Shown here: one piece after another, positions 32,163-41,152 of the stretch
Layout of the letters: the number at the start of each line of letters is the position of its first letter
Numbering within the stretch: the first letter of the stretch is position 1
Assembly (NCBI GenBank): GCA_002342805.1
Contig: DDQW01000103.1
Span: 1-41,631, forward strand
DNA: 41,631 nucleotides
Reading direction: 5' to 3'
Source of the DNA: Clostridiales bacterium UBA2432
Lineage (GTDB): Bacteria > Bacillota > Clostridia > Lachnospirales > Vallitaleaceae
Position numbers and translations under genes: made by a program
Notes under the pieces: model-generated
Databases searched by the model: none
The model's input: only the letters and a program-made list of their open reading frames with translations
What the model was told of the DNA's origin: nothing

Positions 32163-33374
32163 ATGAAGTTAAAACGTGCGATTATTATCATTGTCTTATT
32201 AATTATCAGTCAGTTCGTACTCAGTTATTATATATATGAATATGCAATGATTAACAATAGATTGGGTAAATTTATTCTGATATTTGCTGTGAATTGGATG
32301 CTGAACTTATATGCTGTTGCTTATATGTTTCGAGATTATTCCAATTTGTTTTTAAGCTTTAAACGCTTTGATCGAAATCATTACACAACGACGATTCTTT
32401 ATGAACTTCTAAAAGAACTGGCAGGTATGGAAAATAAAGAAGAAATTTATCATCGGATTTTAGAAGCGGCCTTAGAAGCTATTCCGTCGGGTAGCATGGG
32501 ATCTATATTATTAAAACATGATGATTATTATATATATGAAAGCTCCAAAGGGTTTAATCATGAATATCTCGAATTGATTCAACTAAAAGAAGAAGAGACG
32601 AGTTTGTATAAGTTAACCGATGGTAAAATGGATCGAACAGCAGTAGTCAAAGATATTCAGATGCTTAATGCTGGTGATATAGACGAAGTACAGATTGACT
32701 TGTTTTCAAAAGCAGGTTCAAATAAAGTAAAGTCATCGATTACAGCTCCGATTAAGTTGAAACAACATGTTATAGGGATGATTAGCTTAGATTCAACCAA
32801 TGTCAATGAATTTGATCAAGATGATGTTGAAATTCTGGAATTATTTGCCTTTGAAGTATCGAAATTTGTTCAGATGCATGAAACGATGGAACTTAATCTT
32901 ATTATGTCAAGATACGATGAATTAACGCATATATGCAATCGACGATACGGACGAGAGCAATTAAAGCGATTCATAAAAATGGAAACCCCCTTTGTTCTTG
33001 TTTCAGTGGATTTAAATAATCTAAAAGAAGTTAATGATATGTATGGCCATGATGTTGGAGATGCATTGATAAAATGCTTTGTGAATAATGCAAAGCTTTT
33101 TATTGGGAATGATGTTGTCTTGTCAAGATATGGCGGGGATGAGTTTTGGATGATTTTTCCGAATCATACAGCATTAGAAGCGCGAGTAATCTTAGATGAT
33201 ATTAAAAACTATCTATTGAATCAAGTAATAATAAAAGAAGGACCGCCAATAAGTGTCAGTTTTAGCTATGGACTTGTGGAGTTTCCGCAAGAAGCAACAA
33301 ACTATGATGAATTATTAAAGATTGCAGATCAGCGTATGTATGAAAATAAAAGAAAGCATAAAGTAGCACATTAA
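32163..33374 (+). CDS. GAF-GGDEF diguanylate cyclase, membrane anchored
   Basis: This 403-residue protein has two N-terminal transmembrane helices (about 5-25 and 36-56), a GAF-like sensor domain (about 75-240) and a C-terminal GGDEF domain (about 250-400). The catalytic signature is SRYGGDEFWMIF, and the domain opens with DELTHICNRRYG, a variant of the usual DxLTGLxNRR. The RxxD inhibitory site expected five residues before GGDEF is replaced by IGND, so product inhibition at that site is unlikely. It would make cyclic di-GMP in response to a GAF ligand. GAGGTG lies 7 bases before ATG. The LRAT-like gene follows by 9 bases, so the two are co-transcribed. Confidence 0.92.
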   Translation: MKLKRAIIIIVLLIISQFVLSYYIYEYAMINNRLGKFILIFAVNWMLNLYAVAYMFRDYSNLFLSFKRFDRNHYTTTILYELLKELAGMENKEEIYHRILEAALEAIPSGSMGSILLKHDDYYIYESSKGFNHEYLELIQLKEEETSLYKLTDGKMDRTAVVKDIQMLNAGDIDEVQIDLFSKAGSNKVKSSITAPIKLKQHVIGMISLDSTNVNEFDQDDVEILELFAFEVSKFVQMHETMELNLIMSRYDELTHICNRRYGREQLKRFIKMETPFVLVSVDLNNLKEVNDMYGHDVGDALIKCFVNNAKLFIGNDVVLSRYGGDEFWMIFPNHTALEARVILDDIKNYLLNQVIIKEGPPISVSFSYGLVEFPQEATNYDELLKIADQRMYENKRKHKVAH

Positions 33375-33383
33375 GGAGAAAAC

Positions 33384-33893
33384 ATGATTGGTGACATTAT
33401 ATATGTAGAACGTAAACCTTTATTATGGAGGTCTGTTGAAAAACGAGCGAATCCTAATTCAAAACGAATTGACTATATTATTTTTAGGACAGCCAAGTAT
33501 CGACATTATGGCATTGATATTGGACATGGACGTGTTATACATTTTCAAGGCGATAGTTTTTGGAGTCGACATGAATGTCGCGTCATTGAAAGTTCCATGG
33601 AAGCATTTTTAAAAGATGGAACGCTGGGATTTATACATAATGTAGAGTACGCTTTTTCCAGAAATGAAGTGGTACTTCGGGCTATGGATGCTATTGGTAC
33701 GGATTTCGGTGGATATAGTATTAAGGGCAATAATTGTGAACATTTTGCTAGATGGTGTGTTACAGGAGTAAGAAGTGCTCAGCAATCCGTATTTTATAAT
33801 TATTTTCCTTTTTCGCAAACATTGCTTTTGCGAACAGTTGCCGCCGGAAGTTATATGGGGCGTATTTTAATGAAAAGTTTTTTTGATGAATAA
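33384..33893 (+). CDS. LRAT-like papain-fold (permuted NlpC/P60) protein
   Basis: This 169-residue protein carries the LRAT-type catalytic set: His41 in RHYGIDIG, His53 in GRVIHF (spaced 12 residues, as in LRAT) and the nucleophile Cys118 in NNCEHFARWC. The N-terminus MIGDIIYVERK fits the start of this fold. It has no signal peptide; residues about 140-160 are mildly hydrophobic and could associate with membrane. Family members are acyltransferases, phospholipases or peptidases. Bacterial members are poorly characterised, so the substrate is unknown. It forms a two-gene operon with the diguanylate cyclase and ends at a strong terminator. Confidence 0.83.
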   Translation: MIGDIIYVERKPLLWRSVEKRANPNSKRIDYIIFRTAKYRHYGIDIGHGRVIHFQGDSFWSRHECRVIESSMEAFLKDGTLGFIHNVEYAFSRNEVVLRAMDAIGTDFGGYSIKGNNCEHFARWCVTGVRSAQQSVFYNYFPFSQTLLLRTVAAGSYMGRILMKSFFDE

Positions 33894-33894
33894 C

Positions 33895-33928
33895 AAAAAG
33901 GGTTGGTCAGTGTTGACCAACCCTTTTT
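33895..33928. terminator. Bidirectional terminator between the LRAT-like gene and metH
   Basis: A perfect 15-bp stem (AAAAAGGGTTGGTCA, 33895-33909, with 33914-33928) has a GTGT loop. The A-run and T-run ends make it function on both strands for two convergent genes. Confidence 0.95.
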
Positions 33929-33943
33929 AAATTATTTTTTGAA

Positions 33944-36900
33944 TCAATATCGAATCCGTGTTCGAATTTGTTTTTCTGCTTCATCCACAGAGATACCTTT
34001 TCGCTGTGCATAAGTGATTACTTGATCCTTATCTATGTGGAAAAGGTCGTAATATCTAGAACGAGGATGAGCAAAATAGAGTCCGCTGACACTGGCACCC
34101 GGAACCATCATGAAGCTCTCGGTTAAAGTGACTTGAGTATTTTCATCAGCATGTAACCAATCAAATAGGGTTAACTTTTCTGAATGGTCGATGAGTGAAG
34201 GATAACCAAAAGCCGGTCGTATCCCTTGATATTTGGCTTGGAGGAGATCTTCTTTTGTCAAATCTTCATCGGCAGCATATCCCCAATACTCTTTGCGAAC
34301 ATCAGCGTGGAGTTTTTCTGCAAATGCTTCGGCCAAACGATCGGCTAGAACGCGGACAAGTAAGCTATTATAATCGTCATGATGTGCGTGATAAGATTTA
34401 ACCAATGCGTCGACACCTAATCCTGCAGTGACAATAAATCCACCGATGTAGTCCCTTATATTTGCTGATTTTGGAGCGATAAAGTCTGATAAAGCAAGAT
34501 AAGCGGAATTTTCTTTTTGCTGACGATAATTATAGAGGCGATATTCTTTTTCAGGTGTAACAACAATAATATCATCTCCATCAGAATAGGCCTCATGAAT
34601 AGCAAGAACCCCTTCTGCTTGTAAGCTTTGATCTTTAGCTAGTTGGTTTAACATGGTTAAAGCATCATTATAGAGTTTTTGGGCTTCATTTCCAATAACC
34701 GGATCATCTAAAATATCAGGAAAGCGCTTCTTCATTTCCCAAGCAGTGAAGAAAAATGTCCAGTCAATATATGGAATTAATTCAGGAATACTTGCTGTAA
34801 CTTTTTTTATTCCAATAAAGTTCGGCTTATATATAGTTGTTGCATCAAAGTTAAGTTGCTCTTTAGAGGCAACAGCGTCTTCATAAGAGACAAGCTTGGA
34901 AACATGATCTCTAGAAATTTGACTGATACGGTCATATTCTTTGTACATAGAATCAACAAAGGATTGATGATGCTTTGGATTTTGTAGTTTTTTAGCAGCT
35001 TCAACACCTTTGGTTGCATCTTGTGAATAGACAACAGGATGACTATAATTGGGTGCAATTTTTAGGGCCGTATGCAACATGGATGTTGTTGCACCACCGA
35101 TTAATAATGGGATAGAGAAGTTGTTGTCTTCCATCATTTTTGCCATGGTTGCCATCTCGTCAAGAGAAGGGGTAATCAAACCGCTCAAACCAATCATGTC
35201 CACATTTTCCTTCATTGCTGTTTCGATAATGGTTTCCGGTGGAACCATTATTCCTAAATCTATAACTTCAAAATTATTACATTCAAGGACAACGCTGACG
35301 ATATTTTTACCGATATCATGAACATCCCCTTTTACGGTTGCCATGAGAACTTTACCTGAACTCGTTGAAGCCCCTTTTACATTTTCTTCTTGAATGTATG
35401 GCAAGAGGTAGGCAACGGCTTTTTTCATTACTCGAGCGCTTTTCACAACTTGAGGTAAGAACATTTTTCCGCTACCAAATAAGTCGCCGACAATGCCCAT
35501 ACCGTCCATGAGTGGACCTTCAATAATGGATATGGCATTGGGTAATTCCTGTCTGGCTTCAGCGAGGTCATCATCAATATATGTGGTGATCCCTTTAATG
35601 AGTGCCGTGCTTAGGCGCTTAGATACGGGTTCAGTACGCCATTCGTCTATAGACTTTTCCTTAATATCTGATTTTTGGTCAGCGATGGATGCCGCATAAT
35701 CAAGTAATATATCTGTTGGATTTTCTCCACGGTCAAAAAGCACATTTTCTACTTTTTCTAAAAGCTCAGGATCGATTTCATCATAGATTTGAATCATTCC
35801 GGGATTCAAAATAGCCATATCTAATCCGGCTTTAATAGCATGAAATAAAAAGGCAGAGTGCATAGCTTCACGGATAAGATTGTTTCCTCTGAACGAAAAG
35901 GAGAGGTTACTCAATCCACCACTGGTTTTAACATGAGGAAGGTTCTCCTTAATCCAGCGTACAGCATCGATAAATTCAATTGCATATCGATTGTGCTCGG
36001 CAATTCCGGTGGCAATGGCTAGGATATTTACGTCAAAAATAATATCAGCCGGATTAAAATCAAGGCGATGGATAAGTAAATCATAGGCACGTTTGGCAAT
36101 CTGAATCTTACGTTCAAAGCTATCGGCTTGACCTTTTTCGTCAAAAGCCATAACAACAACGGCAGCACCAAATTCTTTAAGGATGCCAGCCTGATATAAA
36201 AATTCGTCTTCGCCGTTTTTAAGGCTAATGGAGTTAACGATAGGCTTACCTTGAATGGACTTAAGGCCTTCTTCAATAATTTCCCATTTAGATGAATCAA
36301 TCATCATAGGGACTCGACTGATTTCAGGTTCTGAAGCAATCAATTTTAAAAAAATGGACATTTCTTCTTTGCCGTCGAGTAGGCCATCGTCAAAGTTGAC
36401 ATCCACAATCTGAGCACCGTTTTCGACTTGATCTCTGGCAATATCTAAAGCTTCTTCATATTTTTTTTCTCGAATGAGTCGAGCAAATTTACGTGAGCCG
36501 GCAACATTGGTTCGTTCACCAATATTGACGAAGTTTGTGTTTTCATCAATAGTAAGTTGTTCTAATCCTGCAATCCGTGTTTTAATCGGTTTTGCCTCAG
36601 CAATCCGAGGCGGATAGTTTTCCATTAAATTAGCAATAGCTCGAATATGAGCCGGCGTGGTTCCACAGCAACCACCGACAATATTTAAGGCATTAGCTTC
36701 AGCAAGCTCTTTTAAAAGGTTAGCGGTTTGTTCAGGTAATTCTTCATAGGCACCTAATTGGTTGGGAAGTCCTGCATTTGGATGTATGCTAACGTATAAG
36801 GATGTCATTGCGGAAAGTTCTTTGATATAAGGAATTAAATCCTTGGCACCAAAAGCGCAATTTAATCCGATGCTGATTACGTTCTTGTTTTGTAACGAGG

Positions 36901-37582
36901 TGTGGAAAGCTGATAAGGTTTGCCCCGAGAGGGTACGACCGCTTTTGTCAGTCAATGTACCGGAGAGCATAATCGGAAGCTGAACGTTTTTAGCTGCAAA
37001 TACTTCGTCACAAGCCATAAGGGCAGCTCGGGCATTATGGGTATCAAAAATTGTTTCAATGAGTAGAAGATCAACGCCACCATCTATAAGCCCTTGGATT
37101 TGGGTTACATAGGCTTGCTTGACATCATCAAAGTGAACACTACGATAGCTTGGATCTTCAACTTTTGGGGACATAGATAGGGTTTTATTCATAGGTCCGA
37201 TACTTCCGGCAACGAAACAGTCACGTGTATTGGCGGTTTGATAAGTTGAAACAGCTTGTTTAGCTAGTTGTGCTGCTTTAAGATTAATCTCATAGGCAAT
37301 ATCTTGAGTTTGATAATCGCTTTGAGAAATTGAGGTCGAATTAAATGTATTTGTTTCTATAATATCCGCGCCGGATTCAAGATAGTTGAGGTGAATTTCA
37401 TGAATAAGGTCGGGACGCGTTAATACAAGGATATCGTTGTTGCCTTTAAGATTCACCGGATGTGCTTTAAAGCGTTCTCCGCGATAATCTTTTTCAGAAA
37501 GTTTATAGTTTTGAATCTCTGTTCCCATTGCTCCATCGAGAATAAGAATACGTTGCTTAAGTGTGTTGAGAAAAATTGACAT
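33944..37582 (-). CDS. metH: Cobalamin-dependent methionine synthase
   Basis: This 1212-residue protein is a complete MetH with all four modules. The homocysteine domain has zinc ligands Cys242 (GLNCAFG) and Cys305-Cys306 (VGGCCGTTP). The pterin-binding domain contains FVNIGERTNVAGSRKFARL in part and HVKTSGGLSNLSFSFRGN in part. The cobalamin domain has DVHDIGKNIV with axial ligand His755 and SGLITPSLDEM. The C-terminal AdoMet activation domain has RPAFGYPSLIDH, VRKEYWGY and MMVPGASVSGLYFAHP. It moves a methyl group from methyltetrahydrofolate to homocysteine. Many anaerobes have a shortened form without the activation domain, so the full length is notable. AAAGGAGG precedes MSIFLNTL; the frame opens 13 codons earlier without support. 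A divergent MetF-like gene lies upstream. Confidence 0.97.
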   Translation of the reverse strand: MSIFLNTLKQRILILDGAMGTEIQNYKLSEKDYRGERFKAHPVNLKGNNDILVLTRPDLIHEIHLNYLESGADIIETNTFNSTSISQSDYQTQDIAYEINLKAAQLAKQAVSTYQTANTRDCFVAGSIGPMNKTLSMSPKVEDPSYRSVHFDDVKQAYVTQIQGLIDGGVDLLLIETIFDTHNARAALMACDEVFAAKNVQLPIMLSGTLTDKSGRTLSGQTLSAFHTSLQNKNVISIGLNCAFGAKDLIPYIKELSAMTSLYVSIHPNAGLPNQLGAYEELPEQTANLLKELAEANALNIVGGCCGTTPAHIRAIANLMENYPPRIAEAKPIKTRIAGLEQLTIDENTNFVNIGERTNVAGSRKFARLIREKKYEEALDIARDQVENGAQIVDVNFDDGLLDGKEEMSIFLKLIASEPEISRVPMMIDSSKWEIIEEGLKSIQGKPIVNSISLKNGEDEFLYQAGILKEFGAAVVVMAFDEKGQADSFERKIQIAKRAYDLLIHRLDFNPADIIFDVNILAIATGIAEHNRYAIEFIDAVRWIKENLPHVKTSGGLSNLSFSFRGNNLIREAMHSAFLFHAIKAGLDMAILNPGMIQIYDEIDPELLEKVENVLFDRGENPTDILLDYAASIADQKSDIKEKSIDEWRTEPVSKRLSTALIKGITTYIDDDLAEARQELPNAISIIEGPLMDGMGIVGDLFGSGKMFLPQVVKSARVMKKAVAYLLPYIQEENVKGASTSSGKVLMATVKGDVHDIGKNIVSVVLECNNFEVIDLGIMVPPETIIETAMKENVDMIGLSGLITPSLDEMATMAKMMEDNNFSIPLLIGGATTSMLHTALKIAPNYSHPVVYSQDATKGVEAAKKLQNPKHHQSFVDSMYKEYDRISQISRDHVSKLVSYEDAVASKEQLNFDATTIYKPNFIGIKKVTASIPELIPYIDWTFFFTAWEMKKRFPDILDDPVIGNEAQKLYNDALTMLNQLAKDQSLQAEGVLAIHEAYSDGDDIIVVTPEKEYRLYNYRQQKENSAYLALSDFIAPKSANIRDYIGGFIVTAGLGVDALVKSYHAHHDDYNSLLVRVLADRLAEAFAEKLHADVRKEYWGYAADEDLTKEDLLQAKYQGIRPAFGYPSLIDHSEKLTLFDWLHADENTQVTLTESFMMVPGASVSGLYFAHPRSRYYDLFHIDKDQVITYAQRKGISVDEAEKQIRTRIRY

Positions 37583-37609
37583 AGTATCTGCCTCCTTTAA
37601 TTGTCTTAT

Positions 37610-37638
37610 ATAATAAAGCATATTCGCAACAATAGCAA
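37610..37638 (-). promoter_or_regulatory. Promoter for metH
   Basis: On the minus strand TTGCTA (37638-37633), a 17-base spacer and TATTAT (37615-37610) lie 28 bases before the metH start. The leader is very short, so no riboswitch can sit between promoter and gene. Confidence 0.55.
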
Positions 37639-37697
37639 TAAATATCTAAAAAAACACTTTATAACTTTAGTGAGATAAATTGAAGTTAAAATATAAC

Positions 37698-37727
37698 TTG
37701 ATGTATGAGGGGGTTATCCTTTATACT
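37698..37727 (+). promoter_or_regulatory. Promoter for the MetF-like gene
   Basis: TTGATG (37698-37703), an 18-base spacer and TATACT (37722-37727) lie 49 bases before the MetF-like start and diverge from the metH promoter. Confidence 0.55.
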
Positions 37728-37776
37728 ATTAGCAGATACTCAAATGATGGAGTGTTTTGTATAGGAAGGAAAAGTA

Positions 37777-38691
37777 ATGAAAGAAAAAGTAGAAAAAAAA
37801 GAGTTTGGAACCTTAACATATGGAATAACACCCCCAAAATCTCACCATTCCCATGAAAAGATTCAAGAGATTGCTGGACGGCAAATTAAACGGATTAAAC
37901 AACTAGATATTGATGCGTTGGTGATTTATGATATTCAAGACGAAAGTGATCGAACTGACGAAAAGCGGGTTTTTGATTTTATCGAAACGGTTGATCCATC
38001 CGTTTATGCCAATGAGTATTTAAAAGAACTAGAGATTCCTAAAATCGTATACCGCTGTGTTGGAAATTATGATAAAGCAAACTTTGTGGACTGGTTACAT
38101 TCCGGTATCGATCAATATAGCGTTTTCGTCGGAACCTCCTCAAAGAGTCAAGCGATTACAATTTCTCTTGGTGACGCATATGATGAAGTGAAAAAAGCCA
38201 AAAATCCGCCATTACTCGGTGGCGTTGTTATACCGGAGCGACATCTTGAACGTCGGGATGAGCCCAAGCGTTTAGCTCGAAAAGTTGAACAAGGATGTGA
38301 GTATTTTATCTCACAATGTGTTTATGATACAGCCATTAGTAAAGCCTTTTTACGAGACTACAAAAAATATTTTGAAGAAAATAATCTAGAGATTAAACCG
38401 ATTATCTTTACCCTTACACCCTGTGGCTCGGAGAAGACATTAAAATTCATAAAATGGCTAGGTATTCGTGTACCTAAGTGGGTGGAAGAAGACTTACTCC
38501 AAGCAGATAATATGCTCGAACAATCCTTAAATCTCATCGAAGCTTTTTTTGCAGAACTATCGGCCTATGCATTAAAACGTGGCATACCGATTGGGTGTAA
38601 TGTCGAAAGTGTTTCCATTCGAAAAGTGGAAATCGAAGCCTCAATAAAACTTGCGAAAGATATTAAAGGATATATAGAACGTCACAAATAG
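37777..38691 (+). CDS. Methylenetetrahydrofolate reductase-like protein (variant active site)
   Basis: This 304-residue protein looks like a TIM-barrel of the MetF superfamily. Matching elements include TPPKSHHSHEKI near the N-terminus (compare the PPKT motif), LGGVVIPERHL and CEYFISQCVYD (compare GADFFITQPVFD). The residue before TPPK that is normally the catalytic Glu of the FEFFPP motif is Gly here (TYGITPP), and the LRGD-type strand reads VYRCVGNYD. The fold is therefore supported but the standard reductase chemistry is uncertain. It lies divergent from metH, so a role in folate-methyl supply is likely. GGAAGGAAAAG precedes ATG. It may act on a different folate or flavin-linked substrate, or need a partner subunit. 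The unrecognised membrane gene follows by 10 bases. Confidence 0.75.
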   Translation: MKEKVEKKEFGTLTYGITPPKSHHSHEKIQEIAGRQIKRIKQLDIDALVIYDIQDESDRTDEKRVFDFIETVDPSVYANEYLKELEIPKIVYRCVGNYDKANFVDWLHSGIDQYSVFVGTSSKSQAITISLGDAYDEVKKAKNPPLLGGVVIPERHLERRDEPKRLARKVEQGCEYFISQCVYDTAISKAFLRDYKKYFEENNLEIKPIIFTLTPCGSEKTLKFIKWLGIRVPKWVEEDLLQADNMLEQSLNLIEAFFAELSAYALKRGIPIGCNVESVSIRKVEIEASIKLAKDIKGYIERHK

Positions 38692-38701
38692 GAGTGTTAC
38701 T

Positions 38702-39142
38702 ATGACAAATCGCAATAATATAAGTATAAAAACAAGATTTGAAACAGTGGATAGTTGCAAACAAAATTGCCTGGACCAGGTAGGAAAAGTTAGATACGCC
38801 AGTTCAATGGGAAAAAGCTTAATTGGTGAAGTAACGGATCAAAATAGCTTTCGCATTGGTAGCAATCAAAAAAGTGCTGCGACCCATGAATTTATTGGAA
38901 ACATCGTCCAAAAAGAAGACGGAATATATATGGAAGGTGATATTAAAGCAAGAAAATTTAGTGAACGCATGATTTATTTGAGTCTTATTTTCGGCTTTAT
39001 ATTTGGAATCATGCTTATCCTCTCATGGAATCCGGTATTTGTATTATTTGGAGTCTTGTTTATGCTTATGCCTTGGATGAATGTCATTCACTTGAAAAAA
39101 AGCAATGCCCTCTATAATCTAATATTAAAAAAAGTAAAATAA
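38702..39142 (+). CDS. Unrecognised protein with two C-terminal transmembrane helices
   Basis: I do not recognise this 146-residue protein. The first 95 residues are hydrophilic, with Cys19 and Cys23 (SCKQNCLD) and a beta-rich stretch (GEVTDQNSFRIGS, FIGNIVQKEDGIYMEGDI). Two adjacent transmembrane helices follow (about 96-112 and 114-132), ending in a basic tail. Its start has AGGAGTG upstream and it lies 10 bases after the MetF-like gene, so they are co-transcribed. The stop codon is the first base pair of the following terminator stem. The layout suggests a membrane-bound accessory protein; no enzymatic motif is visible. Confidence 0.65.
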   Translation: MTNRNNISIKTRFETVDSCKQNCLDQVGKVRYASSMGKSLIGEVTDQNSFRIGSNQKSAATHEFIGNIVQKEDGIYMEGDIKARKFSERMIYLSLIFGFIFGIMLILSWNPVFVLFGVLFMLMPWMNVIHLKKSNALYNLILKKVK

Positions 39143-39170
39143 AAGTGGCTTTTAAGCCACTTTTATTTTT
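39140..39170. terminator. Bidirectional terminator between the 38702 gene and htpG
   Basis: A perfect 12-bp stem (TAAAAGTGGCTT, 39140-39151, with 39154-39165) has a TT centre and five T residues after it. A-rich sequence on the other side provides the minus-strand T-run. The stem includes the upstream stop codon. Confidence 0.92.
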
Positions 39171-39178
39171 TAGTCTGC

Positions 39179-39202
39179 AAAAGCTTCCTTAAAAGCTTCC
39201 TT
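39179..39202. repeat. Tandem 12-bp direct repeat at the htpG 3' end
   Basis: AAAAGCTTCCTT occurs twice in a row (39179-39190 and 39191-39202). The second copy overlaps two bases of the htpG stop codon. It looks like a small replication-slippage duplication and does not change the protein. Confidence 0.8.
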
Positions 39203-41084
39203 ATATTAATTTTTCAAGTATTTTGTTGCTGCGGTTAATGAATGCAGACATTTTTTCAGGTTCAAGGGTTTTGTGGCTTATCATGGCTAAATCATAAAGC
39301 TGTTCGCAGAAAAGTTTGATATCGCCTTCTTTTGAATCGTCTTCTTTATGGTCAAGAATGAATTGAACAAGGTTATTGTTTTTGTTAAGGACGAGGGTCT
39401 CTTCTGTTGGTAGGTCACCCATGCCCATTCCCATCATGCCGTACATCTTAGTCATGTCTTGCATACGTCTTGATTCTTCAGCCAAAAGAATCATTGCAGA
39501 GATGTCTTGTGATTTCAAGGATTCAACTTGAACCTTCAAATCGTCTTTTTCTAAAGCTTTCTTGAAAATAGCTTCAAGTGATTCTTGTAATTCTTTTGCT
39601 TCTTCTTCAGTGTGAGAATCCTCACCTTTTAATGAATCTGTCAAATCTGCATCAATACGTGCAAACTTCACATCCGTGTTTTTCATCTCCATGTTGCTGA
39701 TAAATGGTTGGTCAATGGAATGATCCATAATGACAGCATCCATGTCATGGGATTTAAACATATTCACGTATTGGGATTGGATGACTTTGTCTGTCACATA
39801 GTATACTTTGTTCTCATGCTTATCTTTATTTGCTTCTAAATACTCAGGAAGCGTTGTGAATTTATCATAAATTGTTTTATAAAGGATGATGTCTTTTGTT
39901 TTATCATAGAATTTTTCATCACGTAAACAACCAAATTTTATAAATGGATGAATATCATTCCAATATCCTTCAAAAGCTTCGCGTTCTTTTTTGAAAATAC
40001 TGTTTAATTTATCAGCAACTTTTTTAGAGATATAGTCGCTAATCTTCTTCACAAAGCCATCATTTTGCAAAAAGCTTCGAGAAACATTCAGTGGAAGATC
40101 CGGACAATCAATAACACCTTTTAAGAGCAATAAGAATTCAGGGATAACTTCTTTAATGTTATCGGCAATAAACACTTGGCTATTAAAGAGTTTAATCTGT
40201 CCTTCCATCGTGTCAAATTCATTACCTAAACGAGGGAAGTAGAGAATTCCTTTAAGACGGAAAGGATAATCCATATTTAAGTGAATCCAGAATAAAGGCT
40301 CCTTGTAGTCTAAGAAGGTCTTGCGATAGAACTCTTTGTATTCTTCATCTTCGCATTCGCTTGCTTTTTTTAGGTAAAGGGGAGATGGGTTGTTTAGCAT
40401 TTTGGGTTCGTTGGGGATGATATTTCCTTCTTCATCTTTTTCCGGTTCTTCGTGAACGTCTTTAAAATAAATCGGATACGGCATAAATGAACAATACTTC
40501 TCGATTGTTGTACGTAGTGTCCAACTGTTCAAGAAATCTTTACCATCATCACTGAGGTGAAGAATAATATCGGTTCCAAACTCAGTTTTTGTACCTTCTT
40601 CTAATTCAAATTCTGTTCCGCCATCACATGTCCAGTGGATTGGTTTTGAACCTTCCTTATAGGATAAGGAATGAATCTCAACAGTTTCTGCAACCATAAA
40701 TGCAGAGTAGAATCCAAGACCAAAATGTCCGATGATCTGATCCTTGTTGTCTTTATCTTTGTAGGTGTTGATAAAATCTTCAGCACCGGAGAAAGCAATC
40801 TGGTTAATGTATTTTTTGACTTCTTCGTCGGTCATACCGATACCGGCGTCCTTAATCGTAATTGTCTTAGCCTTGCTATCTAAAAGAACGTCGATTTTAA
40901 AATCATGTCCTTCCGGAATTGTATATTCGCCCATTCCATCAAGCTTTTTCAGCTTGGTCATGGCATCACTGGCATTCGAAATCAATTCACGCATAAAAAT
41001 GTCGTGGTCAGAATAAAGCCATTTTTTTATAATCGGGAAAATATTCTCACTATGAATGGATAAACTACCTTTTTCTTTACTCAT
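39201..41084 (-). CDS. htpG: Molecular chaperone HtpG (bacterial Hsp90)
   Basis: This 627-residue protein is a full Hsp90 homologue. The N-terminal GHKL ATPase has FMRELISNASDAMTKL with the catalytic Glu, the DAGIGMT loop and the GHFGLGFYSAFMVA lid and G-box. The middle domain has NVSRSFLQ with the arginine that contacts ATP. The C-terminal dimerisation domain ends without the eukaryotic MEEVD. It folds client proteins under stress in an ATP cycle. AGGAGG lies 6 bases before ATG. A promoter and a perfect CIRCE operator lie within 95 bases upstream, so HrcA repression and heat induction are likely. A terminator shared with the convergent gene follows. Confidence 0.97.
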   Translation of the reverse strand: MSKEKGSLSIHSENIFPIIKKWLYSDHDIFMRELISNASDAMTKLKKLDGMGEYTIPEGHDFKIDVLLDSKAKTITIKDAGIGMTDEEVKKYINQIAFSGAEDFINTYKDKDNKDQIIGHFGLGFYSAFMVAETVEIHSLSYKEGSKPIHWTCDGGTEFELEEGTKTEFGTDIILHLSDDGKDFLNSWTLRTTIEKYCSFMPYPIYFKDVHEEPEKDEEGNIIPNEPKMLNNPSPLYLKKASECEDEEYKEFYRKTFLDYKEPLFWIHLNMDYPFRLKGILYFPRLGNEFDTMEGQIKLFNSQVFIADNIKEVIPEFLLLLKGVIDCPDLPLNVSRSFLQNDGFVKKISDYISKKVADKLNSIFKKEREAFEGYWNDIHPFIKFGCLRDEKFYDKTKDIILYKTIYDKFTTLPEYLEANKDKHENKVYYVTDKVIQSQYVNMFKSHDMDAVIMDHSIDQPFISNMEMKNTDVKFARIDADLTDSLKGEDSHTEEEAKELQESLEAIFKKALEKDDLKVQVESLKSQDISAMILLAEESRRMQDMTKMYGMMGMGMGDLPTEETLVLNKNNNLVQFILDHKEDDSKEGDIKLFCEQLYDLAMISHKTLEPEKMSAFINRSNKILEKLI

Positions 41085-41116
41085 AATTACCTCCTATTGA
41101 TTGAAATTCTATATAT

Positions 41117-41145
41117 ATGATAACGCGACGAAAACAAAAAGTCAA
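41117..41145 (-). promoter_or_regulatory. Sigma-A promoter for htpG
   Basis: On the minus strand TTGACT (41145-41140), a 17-base spacer and TATCAT (41122-41117) lie 33 bases before the htpG start and 8 bases downstream of the CIRCE element. Confidence 0.7.
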
Positions 41146-41152
41146 TAGAAAA

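Noticed and set aside
37583..37776. Cobalamin or SAM riboswitch ahead of metH or the MetF-like gene
   Set aside because: The gap holds two divergent promoters with short leaders and no conserved riboswitch blocks.
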